Shown here: in pieces, positions 11,501-23,500 of the stretch
How the letters are laid out: each line of letters begins with the position of its first letter
Numbering within the stretch: position 1 is the stretch's first letter
NCBI GenBank assembly: GCA_005408345.1
Contig: SEMN01000343.1
Span: 1-64,000 of the forward strand
Source of the DNA: Macquaria australasica
Lineage: Eukaryota; Chordata; Actinopteri; Centrarchiformes; Percichthyidae
DNA: 64,000 bases
Reading direction: 5' to 3'
Position numbers and translations under genes: made by a program
The notes under the pieces: generated by a model
Databases searched by the model: none
Seen by the model: only the letters and a program-made list of their open reading frames with translations
What the model was told of the DNA's origin: nothing

Positions 11501-14500
11501 AGGTGCTGAATTTTTTCTCTAATAGTTAGAATTTTATCTTTAAAGCTCATGAAGTCATTACTACTGAGGTCTATAGGAATACATGGCTCAACAGAGCTGT
11601 GACTCTGTCAGCCTGGCTACAGTGCTGAACAGAAATCTGGGGTTGTTCTTATTTTCCTCTATTAATGATGAGTAGTAAGCTGCTCTGGCATTACGGAGGG
11701 CCTTCCTATAAATTTTAAGACTATCTTGCCAGGCTAAACGTGATTCTTCCAGATTGGTGGAACGCCATTTCCTGTCAAGTTTTCGCAATGTTTGCTTCAA
11801 TTTGCGGGTTTGCGGGTTATACCATGGAGCTAACCTCCTCTGTTTTCATCAGGTCATCAAGGTCATTTATTTGTCATTTTACAACAAATGGTTGCACACT
11901 GAAATGTAAGCAGTAGCTGCTTCACACATAGAACATATATACAAATATTAAAATTTATAATAGAATAAATTTAAATTAATAAAACAATATATACAGTTAT
12001 TTACATACATATATACCTACAGACTTTGCCAAGCTGTTAAGTGTCATCAGAAGTTAAGGCACTGAAAACAGTTAAAGAGTCAGTTAAAGAGTAAGAGATG
12101 ACATCATGTCAATGTCATTTGATATGTAACCGCTGAAAGCACTGGAGTTGTGCTGAAGACAGTTAAATTGTGTGCATCATAAGCTGTTGAAGTGTCATGT
12201 GTTATGTAAGTAGTGGCATTACTTAAAATGTCAGTTGAAGGGTAAAACCTGAAAGTAGTTCAACTGTAAGTTGAAGAAAAAAATCAGTTTCATCAGTTGA
12301 CATGTAACAGGTGAAAGCAGTTGACGCGTCAGTTAAAGTGTAAGCGATGAAATCACTTGAAATTTCAGATGGAGTATAAGATAATGATACAACTGAATGA
12401 CCAAAATTAAAAAACGTTAAGTACTATCTATGTATTCTATATCCTAACTCCCATATGAGTTTCACTTTTTTCCAGGCAGCCATTGTTATCCATTCCTTTC
12501 ACTATGGCATGAGTCTATTGTTTGTGTATGCATTTGTTTATGGTTATCTCCATGAATGTATGCATTTCTTCTTTTGCTCCAGGTACATTCAGAACTCTCA
12601 GCCATACCTTAATAACATGACTGCAGTGGGCTGCATGATGGCTCTGGCTGCTGTCTTCCCTCTGGGCATCGATGGCCTTCATGTCCAGAGGAGGCAGTTC
12701 CCCGTCGTCTGCCAGGTACAATTTGAACGTTTCTCCAATGATTGACACAATGATTTCATTTCAAACTTAAAAACTGCCATAATGGAATACCAGTTTACTA
12801 TGGGAAGTAGGGTTTCAAATAATCATTATCATCAAAAATTATGAGATGCCCATGACAGATTACCAGTAGTAGTCTAACAACTAATTGTCCACTCACCTGC
12901 TTTTTCCTGAGCTGTTAAAAGTATCACACGGTCTTCATTAGCAGATGGAGTATTCTCAATTGTCATGGAGATGGATCTGTTGACATGCGAGCTTAGTAGC
13001 TGGTTATCTGATCTGATTTTATGGAAGAAATTATAACATCTTATTTTGTTTATTGATAGTATTTTTTCATTATTAATAGTTACTAAAAATGTTTTAAAAC
13101 CTAAAAAGGCATCCAGATACCCTGATATAGATGCTTTGTAAGGGGGTTTCTCTACTGAAATAAATTAACAGTTAACATGTTGACAATCATGTCACTTAAC
13201 ACTTAACATTACACAATATCCTCAGGTGTAGGACTCTTTAGCAACAAGCATCTTGTTTGGGGGGTGTAATGTACTGTTTAGAGGTGTTGACAGCCTGTCA
13301 TCTAACTGATATGTCACAGCTACAATCTCCACAACAACTAATACATTCTGTAAAAAGGAAGACTGCAGCTAGTCAGCTCATGTGTAGAAGACACCAAGGA
13401 CACATGTTAAATGAAATGTTAAATGAGCAAAAGGAGTTCCGAAGTATATTTAAAGCTTCTTTAAACAATTTTCATAACTAGGGGAAAGAAGACTATAAAA
13501 CTCACAGAAATAAAGCCCTGATATACTATTAGCATTTCAAGTTGTTGTCTAACCCTGGAAAAAACATAGATATAAAACAGTTTTTTGTATCTATGGGAAA
13601 AACTGCCACATCCAACAGACAAAGAGCATGAGCATTCCATTGGAAAGGTGTTTCTAGCCACCTATTACTGGCAGTTCAGTATTTACTCACTTTTTGGTCT
13701 GGGCTCCAGCACCTATAACTCCCCCTTAAACCACAAATTGTTGTTTTTACTAGAGTGTGTCAATTAGTGAGCTTCAGAGATGTTGGTAGGTGTATTTTTG
13801 AACTTTAGTTTGGACAAAGCCAGACTAGCTATCCCCCGCCGCTTCCAGTCTTAATGCTAACCTAGGCTAATCACATTCTGAATCTAGGTCTGTACCACAC
13901 AGACATCAGATTGATATTGATCTTCTTATTTCACTCTTGGAAGAAAGCAAATAAGTATATTTCCTAAAACACTTAACTATTCCTTCAAAGCAAATAAGAG
14001 TAAATCCCTGCTAGTGGACCCTAGTGACTACATTATTCCCAACAACATGAATGTCTCGGATGGAACAAACAACACCCTGCTGATGTTGCTAATCAGAGCT
14101 TTTGTTGCGGATAAAAATGTTTCTCCTGAGGGTGAAATTACTAGATGTCAAGTGTAAAGAAACAGAATTGATGTCTATCAAGCATTTTATTATAGGAAAA
14201 TCTTCTGCAGAACAGATGTGTATTCTGCAAATCTCAGATATTTATGGTGTGCAAATGGAATTAGCTGGTGTCAGGGTTTTGCCAACTTGGTAGCAGGGGA
14301 AAGGACCCAAACGCAGACGAAGGCAGACTGAGTGCAGCAAGATGATTTATTTAATACAAAAATGAACTTACACACAATACCAGGAACACGGAACGAAGCA
14401 CAACACAACAGGAACTCAAGGAACCAGGGAAACTGACACACACAGAGAGACAACCAACAATGAACTGACAAGAGAACAAAGGAAGGGCACCTGTTTCTCA

Positions 14501-17500
14501 GCAGAAACAGGTGAGAAACAAGACACAGGTGAACTTAATCAAACTGGTGGAAAATGAACAAAGACAGGAAGTAAAGGGCACACAAGAACACAAGACCAGG
14601 GATTACAAAATAAAGTGGGAAACAAAGACCAGAAAACACAGAGTCCAAACCAAGTCCTTAGTGGATCATGACAGCTGGGGTAAACTTTATGTGGTCTAAA
14701 TGTGGTGTTGCCATTCATGCAGTTCACCTCAATTCCTATTGTCAGAAATCTTAATTTTTACTTGCTTCAAGTAGAAATGACACTTTTGACTATAAAATGC
14801 CTGTAAATCAAGAATAGTGAAAATTACTTTTGGTAAACCACTCCAAGTTAGCATACCTGTTATTGTTGGTATTGTATTGGTGGTATGTCATTTCCTTTGT
14901 GAACATGTCATTATTATATCATTCTGGATCGCTGTCTCCAGTTACACTTGAAAGTGTCATTACCCCAGAAAGGAGATCAAAGCCAAACCAAATCCCTACC
15001 AAATAGGGCTAAGAAAATCTTTAGTTTAAACCCCAGAAATATTCTGTAGTTGTAAGTCTTTAAGGTCTTACCTTTCCTCGTGTTGTCAGGTGTCTGATTC
15101 TTGTCCACCACAATAAAGGCAGACATACAGTATTACTGCTGTCTGAGGGTCAGAGGGTCATTTTGATTCAAGGTCATTTTTGAAAGGCTATTAAACTCAA
15201 ACAGGGCTTGAAGATGGAGAATGACTGAGAAGTTAATTTGATTAATGTCTTTTATATATTAATCAGTTTCATTATAAAATATTAATTTCTTTTCTTCTCC
15301 GCTAGTTTCGCCTGTGGCTGCTCGGTCTGGGTTTCAGCCTCGCGTACGGCAGCATGTTCACCAAGATCTGGTGGGTCCACACCGTCTTCACCAAGAAAGA
15401 TGAGAAGAAGGATAAGAGGAAGGTAAATGTGACAGGGATTTGAAGCTGTGGATTTAGGTTCCAGGAGTGAACAATTAAGTCCATCCTAAGCTTTTCTGCC
15501 AAGCCACATGGGGGTGGGGGGGTTAGGCTTTACTTAATCATCATCGAATGTTATCTTTTTACATTTACTCCCAGCCCTGTTTCTATAGTTGGCCCACAGT
15601 GGGATAGTTGGCGCACTGCTTGCCCTTGAGCATTGTGTAGCATCTATTTGTCAGGATGCCTGGCCAGGGAACTCTTCCAATTGGTGGAGAACAGTTGAAG
15701 GCCTCCCCTAGTTCTCCATCATCTACCGCTTCCTGCCTCTCTTTTGTAACAGAGGATCTATCACATGCTTAAACAATCTTATTTCCAGACAGTGTTGATA
15801 TTGGGCAGCTCTAAAAAAACCAAAACCCTGTATTAGTCGTGTTTTCTCCTCCAATTTTCCAATGCCAGTGGAGAGTAGTGTAAGTGAAGACAACATTAAG
15901 GTCTGAAGAAAGGCTCAGTGATCTGCTGCTTTTCAGTGACACACAACTAACAAATACATCTCCACTGTAAACCCTCTGCTCAATGTGATCTCTATCACAG
16001 TGAATGAAAGAACCAAAAGCAAAATAGAAGTTACATGGATATAACTCCAGTTCTACATGTAAGTGCGTAGCCCACTGGTGCGCTATATCACAAAGTAAAT
16101 GAAAGAATGTAAACACAGTTACTGTGTGGAATAGAACTCAAGCACAATGTAGCCTCACGTAAGATACATCCATCTAGTGTTGCAGTGGTGCTATCAGTGG
16201 AGTAAATCTGACACTGAACTATAAAACAAAACCTATTTCATAGGTATCTACAGAAGGACTACCACAACACCTTGTGGCAAGTATAAACCCAGCTTTAGGG
16301 TTAGGGAGATTAGCGGGGTTAAGGTTAGGGATAAGAAATCAGGAGTTTGGGTAAAACCGAAACATAACTGTACACACAAAGGTGAGATTTAGGATTTATC
16401 AGAAGCATTTTCAAAGAGTATGTTTTGGTTTCACAAGAACCAAGGCCTCAAGGATGAGGTGGCTCAGTGGTTGGTTTGGCAAATGTATGTCAGGTAAACT
16501 TACCCACCTCACACAAAGAGTAATGCACAGCTGCTTCCCTAAGCTTTTCAATGGGAGGAATCTGACACTCATCCACTGCATGGGAGCAATTTAAAATGTT
16601 GCTTATGGTTAAAAAAAAGGCAACCATCAACAGTTGGATTGTGACAGAACACAAACTGGACACATCCATCCATCTCTTACATAAAGGACACGCTGTTTCC
16701 TGCACTGGCACTAAACATTAGCATTGGATGTAAATGGTTCATTGCAAATTTGTCCAATATGAACTCAATTTTCTAGAGATACTCAGTAGTTAGCTCCATT
16801 ATTCCCTCAACTATGAGGCCCCTGGCCATTGCAATGCTTTCTAATAAGGACTAGCATGCCTGGAGAGTGGATAAGATTCAGTGGAAATAAGTAGGACAGG
16901 AAGACTCTATTTAAAGTCGATAAGAAGTGTAAATGATATTTCATAGTGCAGGATATTCAACGCTTGCCAAGTTACACACACTGACAAAGGAGGGAGATAG
17001 GGAGTAAATCAGCCATATGATAAGGATAACTACTGTAACTGTAGCTGTGACTGTGTGGATGAACAGTGTAGATCATTGTCTGGCAGTAGAGGAGGATCAG
17101 ATCCCACTGCTGCCTGTGCATCTTTTGCCTTATTCACTCCAGCTGCGTAACCAGAAAGCTTTGATCTTATGGAATAATGCAACAAAATCAATAACCACTT
17201 AATAGTGTTGGACCTGTTCCCACAAAATCTTTCTTTCTTTAAAGCTGAATACATGAAGGAGCACCTTTATTTAGTGACTGAGTCAGGGAGCTGTGCGCTC
17301 TCATCAGTATGGCGTCTTTGTCTCTTTTCTTGTCATGGCCCAGTGCTTTGAGGGCAGATTGAATTGGCCTCAGTTAGTGATGGATCATTATTTTTTCGTC
17401 CAGCTTAGTCTAGTTTATTTATGGCTTCATAAATCCCTCCTTCACAAAATCAGAAAGAGAGGATTTGTGCCTTTTCCTGATTCCTCTCCGTACTGCTGTA

Positions 17501-20500
17501 GTGACCAACACCACCCTGTTTCCCAGCAGCACCTGGAACCATGGAAACTCTACGCTACTGTTGGTATTCTGCTTGGCATCGACATCCTGTCTCTCATGAT
17601 CTGGCAGATTGTGGATCCTTTACACATCACAGTGGAGGTATGATCATCCATTCATGTCATTAATCTATAACTGGGCAGACATTTTTAATTTCTCTGAAAA
17701 TCTAATGCATTTATGAGGTGAACCTTATATCTAATACTGTATTTGGTGTGTCTAAGTAATAATAACTAGTTTGACTGGGGAGAAATTGAAAAAGTAATAA
17801 AGCAAGTAAAAGGATGAAAGTTATGGAAGCTTGTGGCTGTCAATATCAAAATTAAATAATTTAATCAAAGCGAAATTCCCATTTCCATTTTTGTGCACAT
17901 GTTGTAGGACAAAGAAATATTTCAAATCAATTTCCGTTTTCATGTGTGAAAATGCATAATTACTGACAAAATTAAGATAAGAACTCCTGACAAATAATTT
18001 TCACTGTACTAAACATTTGAAATGGAATTATGTCCTAATTTTAGCACATTTCTTGTGAAAATGTTTATAATGGCAGGATTCTCTCAGGCCTCTTTTTGTG
18101 AAATCTGAAGTCAATTATTATGAAATTGACAATGAAAGAAGGCCATAATGGTTCAATTCAAATGCAAAAGTCCAGTTTGAAATTTCATTTTTAAATTTAA
18201 GTTGCGTATTTTCTGCCAGTTAAAAATAAAAGAGAAATCTGTTGATTATTTTTGTGATTGATGGATTAATCATTTAGTCTATTAAAGTGTCATCATCTTC
18301 AAATGTTATATCTTTTTGAATACTAAATGACTTAAACAATTAATCAGTTATCAAATTTGTTGACAATTCATTTTCTGTCAATTGACTAATTGATTAATCA
18401 ATTAATTGTTTCAACACATGTCATTTTGGTGGTAATTACACATTTCCAGACATGTAAATGAAAATGAAGACTGGGTTTCAAGATGTTTCATTCTAATTTT
18501 GATTCAATGATGTCATTTTAACAGTGGCAGACACAGACTTCCATAAAAATAGACGCCTATGAGTAAATTTAAATTGATTTTATCTAATGTGTTTGCTGTT
18601 GAAGTTGTAGTGTGTTGCTGTTCTTCACCTGTGTGTTCATGTTGTATGTATGTGAGCAGAAATTCACTAGAGAAGCTCCCAAAGGAGACCTAGATGTTTT
18701 GATCCAGCCTTTACTGGAGCACTGCAGTTCAGAAAAGATGAACACCTGGCTGGGTGAGTGGAATACCAACCAAGCATCACTATTTCTGTCAATTCTCTAT
18801 TTCTCTGCATCTCTGTTTCTATATAACACAGTCTGACTTGTTCTGCATGCTTTAGTCTCAAAAATATATTTAAGGAACAGCAGCACATTAGCAGTAGCTG
18901 TTCTGAAGCTTTTCAATTTTCAATTATATCACCTATTCCTAAACTGCAACTAAATTGACTTTGAGGTGAGATTGTTTTGCCAACTGCTGTTTCCAATGCT
19001 CCAATGAATTTTGAAGCTTAACATTACTTAATTAGCTGTACAGGCTTCAGTTCAGGTGAACAAGAGATCACTAATTCATCACAAAGTCATTACACTTGTA
19101 TAATTAACAGTCCTGCCTTTCTGCCCATCCTATCAAACCAAACTGCATTTCTTTCCATAACTAATAGTCAATTGGTTTAGCCCCTGGTAATGCAGATTGA
19201 TTACCAAATGATGAAAACAACTATAGCGGAAAGTAAGGGTGACAAATTGTTCCTTATGGTAGATCTCAAAATAGTCTCTAAGTTAGGAAAGTTAGGAAAT
19301 CAGTGTAACATACGATAGGATTTGGAAAATGTAAAATCACTGGTATGGTCTTTTAAAAAGTTAAACTTTGTAACATGTACTGTGAGAACTTACTCTACAT
19401 CCTCTTTAAGTGCTGTGTGAAAGCAGCAGCAGTACAAAGAGTTCCATCATTTCTCACAGCTGCCATCTTGTCCGTCTCTTTAGGTGTGGTGTATGGTTAT
19501 AAAGGCTTACTGCTGCTGCTCGGCATCTTCCTGGCCTATGAGACCAAGTCCATCTCCACAGAGAAGATCAATGACCACCGAGCTGTGGGCATGGCCATCT
19601 ATAATGTTGCTGTAAGTTCAGTTAGTTGTGCATGTGTGTGTGTATTTGCCCAAGCCTATGACACTGGTCTTGTTGAAGAGAAAACTGAGCTGAGGCTGAC
19701 AAATAATTGTCAGCTTGTCAACCTTAAACAAATATGGCCGCACTTCATTGCATCTGTAACCATGCAACCAAAATCATCTTTTCATTAAACACTCCCTGCC
19801 TGGTGAACTTTGAAATTCCACTCCCCCAAATTGTAACACAGGCTGTGTGTTATTGATCTTCTAGTCTCCAAGCTGAGATAACCATGAAGACATCCTCATG
19901 TTTTATGTGTATAATCAGTGGATTGGCCCTTTAAAAGACCACTGAAATTCACTCATGATGATTTTGGAGTCACCAAAACTACATATTGACCTCATTTAAG
20001 TTGGGCTACATGCAGTGATAAAACACTGAATACAACTTTGAAATAATTTTGTGGTTGAATGGTTGAGTTTCCTCCAAACACTGCTTTGGGAGACTCCACA
20101 GTGTTCCAAACACCCATTAACAAATCATGGAGAGCATTTCGACACCATTAAACATATACCTTGACTTTCAGTCTTCTCTAAACATTACTGCAAGAGGACT
20201 AACAGAACAGCATTCATTCACTACTATAAGTACAAACTACAACCACAGGATATTGAATGTATCACTGTAGGGTAATCTCAGAAATAAATCTGGAAACATA
20301 ATGTTCCCGTGTGTGTGTGTGTGTGTGTGCGTGCGTGTGTGTGTGTGTGTGTGTGTGCGCATGTGTGCGTGTGTATACGACTCTAGCTGTTGGCAGCCAG
20401 ACTAATGTGTTTGTCAGTAGCGTGCCTCTCAGCAGGCTCTGTGTCAGTCTGCAGACTTGGACTTTCACTTCCAATCCTTCACCAGCGCAGCCTCTCTCAG

Positions 20501-23500
20501 CTGGCACGTCAACTTTTTCTTTGACCTCTCCTCCTTCGTTTCACGCTCTGCTGAGGAAACTCTGCCGTCCTTGGTGGCGAGGATCACCTCCAAGCCAATT
20601 TGTGGGCTTAAATGAGGGTGAAGCTGGCCGGTGGGCTCTGCAGCCTGGGATGTGTGTACTAAATAATGACATCACCACATGCAGCATGAGGCTCTGCAGC
20701 ATGCCCAGAAAACACAGAAACCTGAACTGATAGGGCTGTGATGTGTCCTCATCATCAGGAATAAAGACACATGTCAGAACTCCTCACTGATACATGTTCC
20801 ACATTATAGATACTTGTATGGTCTTTGATCGTTTGAGTCACTTTTTAGGCAAATAATATTCAATGCCAAATTATTTCCTAGTTCCAGCTTTTCAGTATTG
20901 AAGATTTGCTGCTTTTCTTTATCTTACATAATAGAATGCTAAATATATTGTGTTTTGGACTATTAGTTAGACCCCTAAGGCTGTGGAAAACTGTGATTGG
21001 CATTTTAAAGATGAATCATTAGTGAATGGGATGAAAAAAGGTGACAGTTCTGAGAATGAACCCCTTTACGGATTTCAAGTGTTGCTGTCGCTGCTTAGTC
21101 ACGTGCTTCTTTCCTGAAACTTTTTCTTCCTCAATCACTTCTTCCTGCTGCACTTGTGAATGTCTGACAGTAAAATTCCATCGTTTTAGTGCACACATTG
21201 CCCACCTCTCACACCGATTTGAGTGGGTCTTCACCATGGATTTATTAGAAGAACTGGATACTGGACCCAATGATGGCGCCTATTCAGTCCAATAAGAATT
21301 GCTCACCTGGCGGATACGCCAAAAAACTAGCTGCTATGTTACTTCCGGGGTGTGCAGGCCCCTGAATATGTGCAGTAGTGTTTCCCCCTGCTGGCCCCGC
21401 CTGCAAGTTCCCGCTTGTCAAGGATTTTTAAATGGCTTTTCTCAGCTCAAGGAAAGTTTCACAAATATAAAAACCTACATGGATCAAAAATTCATTATAG
21501 AAAGAGTCATAATTGATTGTTTTGCTGTTCGAGGTGTCCTGTCAACAGTTTTACAATGGTGGACTATGGGGAAAATGCTTTTTGGGCTGCAGGGGAATTT
21601 TTTGCTGCAGTACTGCAGGTGGCCACTGGAAAAAATGGAAAGCAAGGCTGAGCAGCGGCGCCCTATCCAGGTCTTATTTTACGTCCATGGTCTTCACTGT
21701 TAGCAAACACTGCTGTTGCTGAGCTAAATGAAGCTAAAGTTATCAAAGTCACGAAAAGTGACTTTGTAAGGAAAATGTAACACAACAGCAGCTTGGTGAA
21801 GCAGCGACATTTCAAGTGACAGCAACCAAAAACGAAACTGCTGACCTTAGTTTGCATTGCTAGCTGAGTAGCCAAGCAGGCTTCTGGATCAGGTACAGGT
21901 GAGTCTGTGATCTCAGTCAAGGCGGAATGCGGAGGGAGATAACCAAACTTTTAAATGTAGTGGTAGTGGTAACCACATGCAGAGGATATCAAAATTAGCC
22001 AAATTTCCCCTAGCAATTTGCACCAAAAATCAGCGAACAAATTGCATAACACCATCCTTGCTTATTGCTTTGGTTGTGTGTCTTATTTCTGCTACTGTCA
22101 TACAACATACATACGAGATGGTAGATTTTTGCTCATTTATTGAGAAAATAATACTCGTGTAGCATCAACACAATTATCTCAGTAAGTTAAGTAAAACACC
22201 TCTTGATTTCCATGTTACCAGCTTAGCGTACAGCTTAATATATAAGAGGATAATGAAACATAGCGCTTTACTTTCACTTGGTACCCACAAATCATGTCAG
22301 TGTGTCCTGCGCTCTGTGGCCTGAAAGGTGAGCAACAACTAATACTCAAAAATGTTGAAATACACAATACATTTAGAGGTCCAGACTCAGGTATACCAGG
22401 GCAATGTAACACTTGAACCTCCTGGCACTAATAATAATAATAGTTACAATAGTTTACAAAGTGCTTCGACAGACAAAGCAAAAGCAGCACACCCAGAAAG
22501 CAATATAACAGAAAGCCAAACAGTAAAGCAAACAAATCAAGATAAAAATTAATGATCAATAAATACAAATAAAAATAATTGAAACAGTAAAAGCAATAAA
22601 AAGACAAAAAGAAAAGACGACACCACATAAAAGCAAGTCTATAAAAATGGGTTTAAGAAGTGATTTAAAAGAAGTTACTGATTCTGCGAGCCTTATCTTC
22701 TTGGGCAGGTCATTCCAAAGCCGAGGGGCCCTGATGGAAAAAGCACAGTCACCTTTAGATTTAAGCCTCGACTTTGGAACGGCCAGAAGGGCCCCACCCG
22801 AGGATCTAAGGCTGTGAACTGGCTCATATGGGAGCATCATTTCTGCTATATAGCTTGGGGCCAGACCCAGACGTGTTTTAAAAGTGATCAGTAAAATCTA
22901 AAATATCAATTCTAAATCAAACACAGAGCCAATGTAGAGAAGCCAGGACTGGGGTGATGTGATGTCATCTGTTAAAACCAGTAAGAAGCCGAGCTGCTGC
23001 GTTGTGAACTAGTTGGAGGAGAGAGAGTGACTTTTGGTTTATGCCAGAAAGGAGGGAGTTACAGTAGTCAAGTCTAGAGAAAATTAGTGCATGAATGACT
23101 TTTTCAAGGTCAGAGTGTGAAAAGATTGGTTTGATTCTGGAGATAATTCTTATTTGATGGAAGTAGGACTGGACAACTTTTTTGATCTGTGGAGCAAAGC
23201 TTAGATCTAATGTGAGCATGTTCATGTAAACTCAAGTCTTTGCACTGACTTACATACAGTAAAGCCCAACTGATACTTGATATATGAGGCCAATTCTGAT
23301 GTCAATGTTTGACAAATCCTATAAATTAATTGATATCTGTTTTTTAACATAAACACTTAACATAAACAAACATTTCTGATGAAGATAAATTTGATAAATT
23401 AGGTTATCAAAGAATTGTGACCACGATATGCAGTGAGTGGGACATTTTACACTGTAAAAATAAACTTGTCAGTGCTTTCTGGTGGACAAACTATATAATG

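Larger units (their letters stand above)
12716..15305. other. gabbr1 intron holding a solo LTR and an old dispersed repeat
   Basis: Non-coding apart from chance frames. It contains the dispersed repeat at about 13785-13985 and the solo LTR at 14269-14673, both listed separately; I see nothing else. Confidence 0.6.

Noticed and set aside
12515..12748. 77-codon minus-strand frame at the second gabbr1 exon
   Set aside because: It is the shadow of the conserved + strand exon.
20440..20620. GC-richer open stretch in a gabbr1 intron as a hidden exon
   Set aside because: No matching splice sites and no family resemblance; the gabbr1 reading frame is complete without it.
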